DNA from: an uncultured SAR116 cluster alpha proteobacterium
GTDB taxonomy: Bacteria; Pseudomonadota; Alphaproteobacteria; Puniceispirillales; Marisalimonadaceae
Assembly: GCA_902593735.1 (NCBI GenBank)
Contig: CACJJL010000007.1
Coordinates: 1 to 64,000, forward strand
DNA: 64,000 nucleotides
Reading direction: 5' to 3'
Below the pieces are notes generated by a model. It ran no database searches, was not told the origin of the DNA, and saw only the letters and a list, made by a program, of their open reading frames with translations. Below are positions 26,546 through 35,389 of the stretch, piece by piece. Within the stretch, counting starts at the first letter, position 1, and each line of letters opens with the position of its first letter. The position numbers were made by a program, and so were the translations under genes.

Positions 26546-29395
26546 CTAATGAGCCTCAGCCCAATTATCTCCAAAACCAGTGTCTACTTTTAAGTTAACG
26601 TTCAAAGAAACTATAGGTAAATTGGCATTCTCCATAATTACTTTTATAATATCTGAATATTTATCAATACTATTTTCTCTTATCTCAAATACGAGCTCAT
26701 CATGAACTTGCATGAGCATTGAAACATCATTATTATAATCAAATAAATTATTGTGTATTCTTACCATCGCTAGTTTTATTATATCTGCGGCTGATCCTTG
26801 GATGGGTGCATTGATTGCCTGCCTTTCAGCAAATCCTCTTAACCTTTGATTTTTAGCATTACTATCATTAATATATATACGTCTGTTGAATAGAGTTTCT
26901 ACATATCCATTTTCTTCTAAGTTAGATTTAACCTCTTCCATATAATCTCTAATTCTTGGAAATCTTTTGAAATATGAATCTATAAATTCTTTAGCTTCAT
27001 TAACAGAGCACTTTAATTGTTTTGCAAGACCGTAAGCAGAAATACCATATATAATTCCAAAGTTTATAGCTTTAGCTTTCCTTCTTAAATCTGACGTCAT
27101 TTCATTAATAGGAACTCCAAAAACCTTGGAAGCAGTATCCGAATGGATGTCTAGATCATTATTAAAGGCGTCTAACATTTTTATTTCATCAGCTATATGC
27201 GCTATTAGCCTTAATTCAATTTGTGAATAATCCATAGATACTAATTTAAAACCTGGCTTTGACACAAAGGCGGTTCTAATTAATCTTCCTTCCTCTGTTT
27301 TTATGGGTATATTCTGTAAATTAGGATTTGAAGATGATAATCTTCCTGTACTAGCACCCACCATTGAATAATTTGTATGCACTCTATTAGTTTTAGGATT
27401 TATTTGTTCAACTAGCGCATCAGTATAAGTACTCTTTAATTTAGAAAAATGTCTCCAATTTAAAATAAGTTGTGCAATTTCATGTCCTAAATCTGAAAGA
27501 TTTTCAAGAATCTCAACACTAGTTTGCCAAGATCCATTTTTGGAGCGTTTACCACCCTCAATCCTCATTTCATCAAACAAAATTTCTCCTAGTTGTTTAG
27601 GAGAACCAATATTGAAATTTTTGCCACTGTAGTCAAAAATCTTATTTTCTAATTTAAGAATTTCATCAGATAAATTTTTTGAAATTTCTAACAATTTTTG
27701 AGCATTTATTGTTACGCCAGTATTTTCCATTTCTATTAATACATTGATTAATGGATTCTCTAATCTTTTATAAACAGAAAATCTTTTATCATTAAATATT
27801 CTTGGTAAAATTCTATTATATATTGCTAAAGTTACATCTGCGTCTTCAGCCGCATAATCAAGCGCATCAGCAGGAGATAATTGATGAAATAAAATTTTGT
27901 TCTTGCCTTTTCCACAAACATCCTCATATTTGATCGTATTGTGATTTAATTCACGTAAAGCCATAGAATCTAGTTTGTGATTATCTACTCTGCCTGAATC
28001 AACAACATAAGAAAGACACATAGTATCTCCAATTGGATCAATGTTTATACTACCATTGTGAGATTGTTTAAGTACTAGCGCATCAAATTTAATATTATGA
28101 CCAATTTTCAAAATAGATTTATCCTCCAGAATCGGTTTAAGTAATTCAATAGCATCTTCAAAATGGACTTGATTAAAAGATTTTATATTATCAAAATTAA
28201 AGTCTGATTGATTATCATCTAGTTTGTGTCCGTGTCTTAATGGTATATAACAAGCTAAACCTTCTTCACATGATAAAGAAATCCCAACTAATTCTGCAGT
28301 TTTTGCATTTAAAGAATTAGTTTCACAATCAAATGAAATTACTGATTTACTGTAACAATTCTCTATAAATTTTATCAATTGATGTTTATTTTCAATTAAT
28401 TCGTATTTTTTGGAAATAGAACTATATTCATTAATAAAATTAATAGGATCTACATTTATCTCAGATTTAGGTATTTTAGTTTGTTGCTTTTCACTATTTT
28501 CATATTTATTTAGTAAACTTTTAAAACTATGTGACCTTAAAAAAGGAATTAATTTATTTAACTCTAATTCAGTACTTATTTTAAATTCTTCTATATGAGA
28601 TTTAATAGGAACGTCTTTTTTAAGTGTTACTAATGATCTAGATAATATTGCCTGATCTGCGTACATTAATAAGTTTTCTCTCCTTTTGTTTTGCTTTATC
28701 TCAGAAGCTCTATTTAATAATTGGTCAAGATCTCCAAATTGGTTAATCAATTCTGCTGCTGTTTTAATACCAATTCCAGGAACACCAGGTATGTTGTCAC
28801 TGGTGTCACCGGCAAGAGATTGAACATCAATTACTCTGTTGGGATAAACTCCAAATTTTTCTAAAACTTTTTCTTCATTAATCCAAAATTGTTTCATCGG
28901 ATCAAATAAAGTTATATTTTGATCGACTAGTTGCATCAAATCTTTATCACTAGATACTATTATAACATTTTTATTCATTTTTGATGCTAAATCGGAATAT
29001 GTAGCAATTAAATCGTCAGCTTCATACCCTTCCATTTCGACAACAGGTAATCCAATTGCGTTAGTAGCATCTCGAATAATTGAAAATTGAGGGATTAATT
29101 CATCAGGAGGATCAGATCTATTTGCTTTATACAAATCATATAAATCATTTCTGAAAGTTTTTCTAGCAACATCAAATATAACTGCTACATAACATGGTTT
29201 AAAATCATCAATTAGTTTAAGAAGCATTTTAGTATAACCAAACACTGCATTTACTGGAACGCCATTACTATTGCTCATTGAAGGGAGGCCATAAAAAGCT
29301 CTAAAAATATATCCTGACCCATCAATTAGAAATAAATTATTTGGATCATTCAATTTAAGTTTAGGTCTTATATTATTTTCAATAGGTGTATTCAT
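26546..29395 (-). CDS. polA: DNA polymerase I
   Basis: 949 residues with all three domains. The 5' nuclease (about 1-300) shows DGSGYIFRAFYGLP and GDTSDNIPGVPGIG. The 3'-5' proofreading domain is intact, with the DCE pair in SFDCETNS, GHNIKFDALVL and YAAEDAD. The polymerase domain has motif A DYSQIELR, motif B RRKAKAINFGIIYG and motif C QVHDELVFE. It acts in Okazaki-fragment processing and repair. Some alphaproteobacterial PolA lack proofreading residues; here they are present. Confidence 0.97.
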   Translation of the reverse strand: MNTPIENNIRPKLKLNDPNNLFLIDGSGYIFRAFYGLPSMSNSNGVPVNAVFGYTKMLLKLIDDFKPCYVAVIFDVARKTFRNDLYDLYKANRSDPPDELIPQFSIIRDATNAIGLPVVEMEGYEADDLIATYSDLASKMNKNVIIVSSDKDLMQLVDQNITLFDPMKQFWINEEKVLEKFGVYPNRVIDVQSLAGDTSDNIPGVPGIGIKTAAELINQFGDLDQLLNRASEIKQNKRRENLLMYADQAILSRSLVTLKKDVPIKSHIEEFKISTELELNKLIPFLRSHSFKSLLNKYENSEKQQTKIPKSEINVDPINFINEYSSISKKYELIENKHQLIKFIENCYSKSVISFDCETNSLNAKTAELVGISLSCEEGLACYIPLRHGHKLDDNQSDFNFDNIKSFNQVHFEDAIELLKPILEDKSILKIGHNIKFDALVLKQSHNGSINIDPIGDTMCLSYVVDSGRVDNHKLDSMALRELNHNTIKYEDVCGKGKNKILFHQLSPADALDYAAEDADVTLAIYNRILPRIFNDKRFSVYKRLENPLINVLIEMENTGVTINAQKLLEISKNLSDEILKLENKIFDYSGKNFNIGSPKQLGEILFDEMRIEGGKRSKNGSWQTSVEILENLSDLGHEIAQLILNWRHFSKLKSTYTDALVEQINPKTNRVHTNYSMVGASTGRLSSSNPNLQNIPIKTEEGRLIRTAFVSKPGFKLVSMDYSQIELRLIAHIADEIKMLDAFNNDLDIHSDTASKVFGVPINEMTSDLRRKAKAINFGIIYGISAYGLAKQLKCSVNEAKEFIDSYFKRFPRIRDYMEEVKSNLEENGYVETLFNRRIYINDSNAKNQRLRGFAERQAINAPIQGSAADIIKLAMVRIHNNLFDYNNDVSMLMQVHDELVFEIRENSIDKYSDIIKVIMENANLPIVSLNVNLKVDTGFGDNWAEAH

Positions 29396-29574
29396 TTAAT
29401 TTACAGAATTAATTCTATTAGATTTATTTTTGTATTAAGAAAAATTGCATTTAAACTATCTTGCAACCAATTTGTTAACAGTATTATTATAATTAATAAT
29501 TAGATAGTTGTCATTAAATCAAAATTAATGTCATTTTATAAAATAATATTTATTTTAGAAAAGAAAGAGCTTAA

Positions 29575-30531
29575 GTGACAGAAAAATATTGGGAAATTCC
29601 AGATAATCAATTAGCATTGCAAATTGAAAAATTATTTAAAATTTATAATGATAAAGTTAAAAACATTGCCTTAAATGACATATCCTTAAACGTCCCGGTA
29701 GGAAGTATATTTGGTTTACTTGGACCAAATGGTGCAGGAAAATCAACTCTAATCAACATTATTTCTGGGTCAGTTTTAAAAACTTCTGGAAAAGTTCGTG
29801 TATGGGGTTTAGACATAGATAAATATAGAAAACAATCTAAACTTGCCGTTGGCGTTGTACCACAAGAACTGAACATAGATGCTTTTTTCACACCAAAAGA
29901 AACACTTAATCTCCATTCTGGAATGTTTAATGTTCCAAAAGTTAGTTGGAGAACAGACGAACTTTTAGAATTAATGGATTTAACTGACAAAGCTGAAACA
30001 TATAGCCGAAAATTATCTGGCGGAATGAGACGAAGGCTATTAGTAGCAAAAGCGATGGTTCATTCACCACCTATTGTTATACTTGATGAGCCGACTGCAG
30101 GAGTGGATGTAGAATTAAGACAAAAACTATGGAATTATTTTAAAAAATTAAATAAATTGGGTGTTACAATAGTATTAACCACACATTATTTAGAAGAGGC
30201 TGAATTTTTGTGTGATCATATTGCTATAATCAATAAAGGCAAAATTATTGCTAACGAAACAAAAAAATCATTACTTTCAAAATCAAATCAAAAAGTAATA
30301 TTTATTACATTGACTAACGACAAGATTACCAAAAAGGATAAAGAATGTCTTAAAGATATTAATAATATTAAAATTCTTAAAAATAAAGTTAAAATATACT
30401 TCGACCCTAAACACATATCTATGAACAAAATTATGGAAACAATTTATAAAACAGATTTAAAAATATTAGATTTATCTACTAAAGACATCCGCCTCGAAGA
30501 AATTTTTGTTAATTTGATCAAAGATAATTAG
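29575..30531 (+). CDS. ABC transporter ATP-binding protein (ABC-2/CcmA type), no permease nearby
   Basis: 318 residues from GTG 29575. Walker A GPNGAGKST (50-58), Q-loop PQE, signature LSGGM (147-151), Walker B ILDEPTAGVD with D171, and H-loop H204. The C-terminal 100 residues are a divergent, lysine-rich domain like those of drug/polysaccharide exporter ATPases (NatA/YadG type). The natural partner would be an ABC-2 permease, but the next gene is a GIY-YIG protein and no permease is in the window. The substrate cannot be inferred. Confidence 0.85.
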   Translation: MTEKYWEIPDNQLALQIEKLFKIYNDKVKNIALNDISLNVPVGSIFGLLGPNGAGKSTLINIISGSVLKTSGKVRVWGLDIDKYRKQSKLAVGVVPQELNIDAFFTPKETLNLHSGMFNVPKVSWRTDELLELMDLTDKAETYSRKLSGGMRRRLLVAKAMVHSPPIVILDEPTAGVDVELRQKLWNYFKKLNKLGVTIVLTTHYLEEAEFLCDHIAIINKGKIIANETKKSLLSKSNQKVIFITLTNDKITKKDKECLKDINNIKILKNKVKIYFDPKHISMNKIMETIYKTDLKILDLSTKDIRLEEIFVNLIKDN

Positions 30532-30544
30532 ATAAAATAATTGA

Positions 30545-30811
30545 ATGAATTGGGTTGTTTATATTGTGAAATGTAATGATAGCTCTATGTATACAGGTAT
30601 ATCAAATAATTTAAAAAGAAGATTAGATACCCATACAAAGGGTAGTGGTTCAAAATATGTTAGAGCAAGATTACCTTTTAAATTAATTTATACCGAAGAG
30701 TGCCTTAGTAGAAGCAAAGCTATGAAAAGAGAAATAGAAATAAAAAAACTTGATAAGAAAAATAAAGAATTACTAGTCGAATTATATAATAAAAAAAAGG
30801 AGTTATTATGA
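30545..30811 (+). CDS. GIY-YIG domain protein (UPF0213/YhbQ-like)
   Basis: 88 residues. Single GIY-YIG nuclease-fold domain: the two half-motifs are VYIV near the start and YTGIS near residue 17, with the conserved Arg in NLKRRL and an Ala-x-x-x-Glu helix (KAMKREIEIKK). Relatives are small proteins with proposed DNA or RNA nuclease activity and unclear roles. It starts 13 bp after the ABC ATPase and overlaps the next gene by 4 bp (ATGA). Confidence 0.88.
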   Translation: MNWVVYIVKCNDSSMYTGISNNLKRRLDTHTKGSGSKYVRARLPFKLIYTEECLSRSKAMKREIEIKKLDKKNKELLVELYNKKKELL

Positions 30812-31152
30812 ATATTTCTAAATTTGTTTTTATAGTCTCTATGAATGTTAAAAAAGAATATGAAAATTTATTTAATGAAGTATATGATGGAGAACATGTA
30901 CCGCATTTGCTTAATGTTCCAGGAGTAAATAAAGTAACTAGAGGGAAAGGAATACCCTTTAATTTTTCTATAGGTGGGAAAACAAAATCAATGGATTCAC
31001 CCAAACAAAAATTTGTGGCTATGTATGAAATAGATAATCCAGAAGTTATCAATAGTAAAGAATGGGCAATTGCAGTTGAAAAAGGAAGATGGAGCACACA
31101 AGTAAGGCAACATACTTATGACAGATCACATTTTTTGTATGAATATTGTTAA
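30808..31152 (+). CDS. Small uncharacterised protein, EthD/dimeric alpha-beta-barrel-like
   Basis: 114 residues, no signal peptide. The pattern KEYENLFNEVYDGEHVPHLLNVPGV resembles the start of ferredoxin-like dimeric alpha-beta-barrel proteins (E..F..WY...H.P.LL..PG), which include monooxygenases and decarboxylase-like enzymes as well as proteins of unknown role. Catalytic residues cannot be assigned. It is translationally coupled to the GIY-YIG gene by a 4-bp overlap and has a Shine-Dalgarno (AAGGAG) inside it. Confidence 0.65.
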   Translation: MNISKFVFIVSMNVKKEYENLFNEVYDGEHVPHLLNVPGVNKVTRGKGIPFNFSIGGKTKSMDSPKQKFVAMYEIDNPEVINSKEWAIAVEKGRWSTQVRQHTYDRSHFLYEYC

Positions 31153-31181
31153 ATTTTAATGAAATTTAAATGAATTTTCTT

Positions 31182-31208
31182 TTGACATACTTTAATTTTT
31201 TATATCAT
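31182..31208 (+). promoter_or_regulatory. Candidate promoter of the 79-residue gene
   Basis: A perfect -35 TTGACA (31182-31187) with -10-like TATCAT (31203-31208). The 15-bp spacer is shorter than ideal. It lies 36 bp before the start codon of a small gene in a 91-bp gap. Confidence 0.5.
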
Positions 31209-31243
31209 AGTTATTAAATTATTTAATTTTACGGAGATTAAGT

Positions 31244-31483
31244 ATGTCAAACATAATCGAAACTAAATTTGGTACATTACTAAATACTAGTAAAATAGCT
31301 GCAGGTAGCGCATCAAGCATTAAGAAAAACGGTGCATTCTATAATTTCTCTTTAAGAATAACCCATGATGATATTCGTGAGTATTCATTTACAAATTTAG
31401 CGAGAGCTGAGTATATGAGACGGATAATGATTGATCACTTGGAACAAAAGATAAAAAAAGAATCTAAAATTTCAAAAAACTAA
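31244..31483 (+). CDS. Small uncharacterised basic protein
   Basis: 79 residues, soluble, lysine-rich C-terminus. I do not recognise a family. The codon pattern is protein-like, with the segment FYNFSLRITHDDIREYSF followed by a helical ARAEYMRRIMIDHLEQKIKK. It has a proper Shine-Dalgarno (CGGAG, about 31232) and its own TTGACA promoter candidate, so it is probably expressed. Nothing nearby suggests a role. Confidence 0.65.
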   Translation: MSNIIETKFGTLLNTSKIAAGSASSIKKNGAFYNFSLRITHDDIREYSFTNLARAEYMRRIMIDHLEQKIKKESKISKN

Positions 31484-31708
31484 ATTATTCACTTATTTGT
31501 TTAAACAGATTATTTCTTAAAAATATAATGTAATTAGAATAGTTGTATAAAATTATTTAATTAAAAACGATTAAATTTTAACTAAGTTTAAGATTATGCA
31601 TAAAAAAATTACATTTATGATATTTTTTATACAAAATATTTTTACTATTAGCATTCTGCAACCATTTGTAATTGAATAAATATGGGAGGTTTTACAAAGG
31701 AGATAATA

Positions 31709-31921
31709 ATGTTTTTTGCTATAATGCTAGTTTGCTCACCTCTCAATCTAATTCATCATGGTAATGAGTGCTTTGGAATTGAAGACACTAATGGTTACTA
31801 TTTAACAATGGATAAGTGCAGTCTCAGAATAAATGAAATGGAAACTGACCTTTTAACAGCTCTTAATTATCCTGTAATAATAAGAAAAAGTTGCATAAGA
31901 GTTAATATGAAACCTGCATAG
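31709..31921 (+). CDS. Small cysteine-containing protein with hydrophobic N-terminus
   Basis: 70 residues from ATG 31709, chosen because AAAGGAG lies just upstream (31697-31703); an upstream ATG at 31682 lacks one. The first 16 residues (MFFAIMLVCSPLNLI) are hydrophobic, like a signal sequence or membrane anchor, and four cysteines follow the pattern of a small secreted, disulfide-bonded protein (C9, C21, and Cys in the MDKCSL and KSCIRV segments). No family is recognised. It is convergent with the DUF3147-type gene. Confidence 0.6.
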   Translation: MFFAIMLVCSPLNLIHHGNECFGIEDTNGYYLTMDKCSLRINEMETDLLTALNYPVIIRKSCIRVNMKPA

Positions 31922-31922
31922 C

Positions 31923-32270
31923 TTAAATAATCTTATAACCAAATTTTTTAGACAAAAAATGAACTACTAATATGAAAAGAATTGTTAGCATTACGCTAAA
32001 GAACATTGCAAAATAAAATCCAAATTTATTAATAAAGTAAGGAAATAGTATAAACATTGGTAATGTTGGAAGCACGTATAAAAGAGTGTAGGACACATGA
32101 CTAGATATTTTTTCAATGGAGTTACCTTCATATTTTAGCCAAAATAAAATTATGAAAGTTGTAATTGGTAATGCTGCAATTAGTCCTGCAATCCTATCAT
32201 TTAACTTTGCTACCTCAGTTATTACAGCTATAACTATTGCAGTTATAATAATTTTAAAAAAAATAATCAT
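31923..32270 (-). CDS. DUF3147-type small membrane protein
   Basis: 115 residues with four predicted membrane helices (about 3-20, 28-45, 62-80 and 85-107). The ordering ITEVAKLNDRIAGLIAALPITTF followed by an EKI segment and PTLPMFILFPY resembles DUF3147 proteins. These are of unknown function, perhaps small transporters. It is convergent with the small cysteine protein and has no operon partner. Confidence 0.7.
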   Translation of the reverse strand: MIIFFKIIITAIVIAVITEVAKLNDRIAGLIAALPITTFIILFWLKYEGNSIEKISSHVSYTLLYVLPTLPMFILFPYFINKFGFYFAMFFSVMLTILFILVVHFLSKKFGYKII

Positions 32271-32749
32271 AGTGTAGTTTAAAAATGAAAATTTGATAAA
32301 ATCAATCGTAAAGTTTTATTTTTTAAAAAATCCTTAAGATGAAAATATTTAATATATTTATCAAATAAAAATTGTTTAACAAAATTAATTATATAAAAAA
32401 TTTTTTCGATTTATTTCAAATCCAAAGCAAAAATAATTAATGGATAAGTATTAATTATCTTATTTTTAGAGTGTACTAAATAGAATGCGTGAATATCTTT
32501 TATTTGAAGAATTATATGTAGCCAGTTATCTTCAAGTTTTTTTAGGAATTGATTTTGTGTGCTCAAGGCAGAATAATACGACATAGTTTTAAAGCTAAAA
32601 CATACTCTCTTTACCACATGTTAATTTTTCAAATCATATGGTACACACTTTGAGAAATAATAAGTTTGATTGCAATTGATAACATTATTTAAGATATATT
32701 TGTTTCTCAAATTGTTTTACACTTTCAAAAAGCAGTTAAATTTATATTT
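32271..32749. other. Gene-poor AT-rich region
   Basis: About 480 bases with no supported gene. A 68-codon minus-strand frame (32411-32617) and a 33-codon plus-strand frame (ATG near 32480) overlap each other, lack Shine-Dalgarno sequences and match nothing I know. The region may hold the promoter of the DUF3147-type gene and sequence decayed beyond recognition. Confidence 0.5.
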
Positions 32750-32776
32750 AAAAACATTGAGTTAGATATAACTCAA
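32750..32776 (-). terminator. Rho-independent terminator after tRNA-Leu
   Basis: On the minus strand, 14 bases after the tRNA CCA end, there is a perfect 8-bp stem TTGAGTTA-TATC-TAACTCAA (32776-32757) followed by TGTTTTTA. The stem is AT-rich but position and U tract fit. Confidence 0.6.
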
Positions 32777-32789
32777 GGTTTGGGATTAA

Positions 32790-32876
32790 TGGTGCGGCTG
32801 AGAAGACTCGAACTTCCACGGGTTTTATCCCACAGCGACCTCAACGCTGCGCGTCTACCAGTTCCGCCACAGCCGC
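32790..32876 (-). tRNA. tRNA-Leu (anticodon GAG)
   Basis: An 87-base tRNA with a long variable arm, as expected for leucine. Acceptor GCGGCTG pairs with CAGCCGC, discriminator A and CCA are encoded. The D-region GGCGGAACTGGTAGACGC is the leucine type, anticodon stem CAGCG/CGCTG holds loop TTGAGGT with GAG at 32842-32840, and T-loop TTCGAGT is present. Confidence 0.96.
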
Positions 32877-32964
32877 ACTTTAAATGTTCTTCTGCGATAA
32901 CAAAATGATATAACTATTGCAAGATAAATAATATATTGTATCTATTAAAAAGAAAGTAATTATC

Positions 32965-33615
32965 TTGATTAATAAAATAGAATGGAAAACCTCAAAAAAC
33001 CCTGTAGAATATAATTTTGCAGTTAAAGAGATGAAAAACCGTGTTTTAGAAATAAAAAAAAACTCTAGGAGCGAAATGATTTGGCTATTAGAGCATAATT
33101 CGATTTTTACAGCTGGAACATCTGCTAAAAAAGAAGATTTAATAAATAGTGAAGTTAATTTCCAATATACTGGAAGAGGTGGTCAATGGACTTGGCATGG
33201 CCCTGGGCAACGAGTTGTTTATTTAATGCTTAATTTAAAAAGAAGATTACAAGATGTAAAAGCATATGTGTATGCACTAGAAGAATTAATAATCCTTACT
33301 TTAAAAGACTTCTGTATTAATGGAACAAGAATGTATGATCAACCAGGTGTTTGGGTAAAAAATCATAATAAATATAATAAAATTGCTTCACTAGGAATAA
33401 GAATATCCAGTTGGATAACATTTCATGGAATATCAATAAATGTAAATCCAAATTTAAATGAATTTAATAATATTGTACCGTGTGGTATTAAAGACTCTGG
33501 GGTGACTAGTTTTTATGATTTAGGAAAAAAAATATCATTAAAAGAATTAGATTTATGTCTGAAAAAAAATTTTAATGATATCTTTGATAATGATGGTTTA
33601 TTTAAACTAAAATAA
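32965..33615 (+). CDS. lipB: Octanoyl-ACP:protein N-octanoyltransferase
   Basis: 216 residues from TTG 32965. It moves octanoate from acyl-carrier protein to lipoyl domains, the first step of lipoate synthesis. The catalytic pair is visible: C173 in IVPCGI and K139 in NKIASLGI. The pocket motif RGGQWTWHGPGQ and FHGISINV are typical. Its stop is three bases from the stop of a convergent small gene. LipA is not in the window. Confidence 0.94.
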   Translation: MINKIEWKTSKNPVEYNFAVKEMKNRVLEIKKNSRSEMIWLLEHNSIFTAGTSAKKEDLINSEVNFQYTGRGGQWTWHGPGQRVVYLMLNLKRRLQDVKAYVYALEELIILTLKDFCINGTRMYDQPGVWVKNHNKYNKIASLGIRISSWITFHGISINVNPNLNEFNNIVPCGIKDSGVTSFYDLGKKISLKELDLCLKKNFNDIFDNDGLFKLK

Positions 33616-33618
33616 TCA

Positions 33619-33999
33619 TTATTTTCTAAATAGAATATAAAAACACCTTTTTAAGGTAGTGTCAGCACGAATTGCATCTAATTCTAAAGTCTTTTTACTA
33701 TCTTGATTACCTAAAAACCCTTCTATAGGTTTTTCAAAATGAAGTATTTGATTACGTCTAATTCTTAACCAATGAAAATCCTTTGAGCTTTTAAAGTGAT
33801 TTATATCTATACCATCTACATAATCTAAATTATCAATATTATTCATAATATTATCAATAATCGTAAGGGATAATATAATTACTGACGCCCACATTTTATT
33901 TTTAAACGCAATATTATACTCATCAAATAACACTTTAGCGTGAGGATTTAATTGCTTCACGAAATCTTCATTTATCTTTTTTATCATTGGAGAAAACAT
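33619..33999 (-). CDS. Small helical protein with a HEPN-like RNxxxH motif
   Basis: 126 residues, soluble and mostly helical. RNQILH at residues 82-87 matches the Rx4-6H signature of HEPN-fold RNases; the preceding helix (LSLTIIDNIMNNI) and the spacing are compatible with the fold. This is motif-level evidence only. It lies 4 bp after the ATP12 chaperone gene and ends the minus-strand group rluC-HAD-ATP12. No antitoxin-like partner (MNT, MazE, etc.) is adjacent, so a housekeeping or assembly role is as likely as a toxin. Confidence 0.6.
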   Translation of the reverse strand: MFSPMIKKINEDFVKQLNPHAKVLFDEYNIAFKNKMWASVIILSLTIIDNIMNNIDNLDYVDGIDINHFKSSKDFHWLRIRRNQILHFEKPIEGFLGNQDSKKTLELDAIRADTTLKRCFYILFRK

Positions 34000-34003
34000 T
34001 ATT

Positions 34004-34699
34004 TTATTTAAGACAATCTAAAAAGAATATAGATTTATTTAATTCAATGGATACTTCTTTTCTTTTTTGTGAAGTTTCTTTATCAAAACCCCAATTTTCT
34101 GATTGCCATAGTTCGTCTAAAAACGATAACTCATAAGCTTCATTTTTTGATATTTTCCTTTTTATAACACATAATGATAAAAAAATTGATCCTGTAATAT
34201 TTGTAATTCTATGTAATGCTGATATCTCAAAAATATTGAACTGATTAATTAAATTATTTAACTTACTGTGTACAGAAGTGTGTTGTTTTTTAGGTAAAAT
34301 ACCTTGAAACACTTGAACTTTGGTGCCGATAAATTTCTCAATAAGTAATATTATTGGATCCCATTTATTTTTTTGTAGTTCAACTAATTCTTTTGGATTT
34401 TCAGCGCGATAACAAATTAAATCCGTATCAATATAATCAAGAATATCGTCAATATACAAATTTCTATTATCTGTTACTTTATCTAAAGAGGTTGATATAA
34501 GACCATAAAAAATCATTGAATTAGTATTTATATTTTTTGAAACTTGATCCCATTCTTTTACAATCTCTTGTGTTAAACGCAAGTTTGGTAGTACTAATTT
34601 CCTTTTGCGAGGTGTTTGTAGAATTTTTTCATCTAACATAATTTGAAAAGAGTTAGATGATATTTTTTTTATACTGACTTTTTTCCAAAATTTTTTCAT
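34004..34699 (-). CDS. ATP12-family F1-ATPase assembly chaperone
   Basis: 231 residues. ATP12 proteins bind the F1 alpha subunit during ATP synthase assembly; they occur in mitochondria and alphaproteobacteria. Seen: KKFWKKVSI at the start, LLDEKILQTPRKRKLVLP-type segment near residue 25, LDYIDTDLICYRA near 90, and LWQSENWGFD near the end, all family landmarks. It starts one base after the HAD gene, and the rluC-HAD-ATP12 order is common in alphaproteobacteria. Confidence 0.9.
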   Translation of the reverse strand: MKKFWKKVSIKKISSNSFQIMLDEKILQTPRKRKLVLPNLRLTQEIVKEWDQVSKNINTNSMIFYGLISTSLDKVTDNRNLYIDDILDYIDTDLICYRAENPKELVELQKNKWDPIILLIEKFIGTKVQVFQGILPKKQHTSVHSKLNNLINQFNIFEISALHRITNITGSIFLSLCVIKRKISKNEAYELSFLDELWQSENWGFDKETSQKRKEVSIELNKSIFFLDCLK

Positions 34700-34700
34700 T

Positions 34701-35372
34701 TTAGGAATATATAGTTTTCATTAATTTACTCAACTCAATTGTATCACTTACTAAATAGCTTGCTCCAGCTGAGAATAATAAATCCCTACTGTTATAACCC
34801 CATGTAACTCCTATACTGGTAATACCTGCATTTACTCCTAACCCAATGTCATTGATTGTATCTCCAATCATTACACAACGTTCTTTTTGCACACCTAAAT
34901 CATTCATTGCTTTAATTGCCATCTCTGGATTAGGTTTAGGTATATTTTCATCTGTGCTCATTGTTATGTCAAAAATTTTTGATAAATTATGTTTTGCCAA
35001 ACCATTTGTTAATCCGATTCTCGACTTATTAGTTGCAATACCAATTAACCAATTGCTTTCTTTAAGTTCGTTCAATAATTCAATTAATCCAGGATATAAT
35101 GGTTCATTTTGTAAACCTAATCTTCCTTGTTCTGCATACCATGATCTATAAGCATCTGAGATTTGTTCTGGTGTTACATTAAAACCTGGAGGCATATATT
35201 CATCTAAAGCTATTGCGAGTGGCTTACCAATATTTTCTCTAACTTTTTTTGGATCAGGGTCTGGCAATCCACACATTCTAAAAGCTTCAATAGCACCTTT
35301 AACAATCATTATAGCAGAGTCGACTATAGTTCCGTCATAATCAAATAAAGCTAATTTTAGATCTTCTGACAA
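34701..35372 (-). CDS. HAD-superfamily phosphatase (phosphoglycolate phosphatase-like)
   Basis: 223 residues, HAD subfamily IA. Motif I FDYDGTIVDS with nucleophile D11 and acid D13, motif II IATNKS, and motif IV MIGDTINDIGLGVNAG are intact. The cap is helical. The closest functions are phosphoglycolate phosphatase and other small-molecule phosphatases; the substrate is uncertain. A phosphoglycolate role would feed glycolate/glyoxylate to enzymes such as the GhrA-like reductase elsewhere in the window, but this link is inference. Confidence 0.85.
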   Translation of the reverse strand: MSEDLKLALFDYDGTIVDSAIMIVKGAIEAFRMCGLPDPDPKKVRENIGKPLAIALDEYMPPGFNVTPEQISDAYRSWYAEQGRLGLQNEPLYPGLIELLNELKESNWLIGIATNKSRIGLTNGLAKHNLSKIFDITMSTDENIPKPNPEMAIKAMNDLGVQKERCVMIGDTINDIGLGVNAGITSIGVTWGYNSRDLLFSAGASYLVSDTIELSKLMKTIYS

Positions 35373-35389
35373 TTTACACTCTCCAAAAA

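Noticed and set aside
32411-32617. 68-codon minus-strand frame in the gap before tRNA-Leu
   Set aside because: GTG start without Shine-Dalgarno, no recognisable family, and an equally plausible short frame on the other strand; not supported as a gene.
33619-33999. HEPN toxin-antitoxin system
   Set aside because: No antitoxin-like gene adjoins it and the neighbours are housekeeping genes; only the motif is reported.
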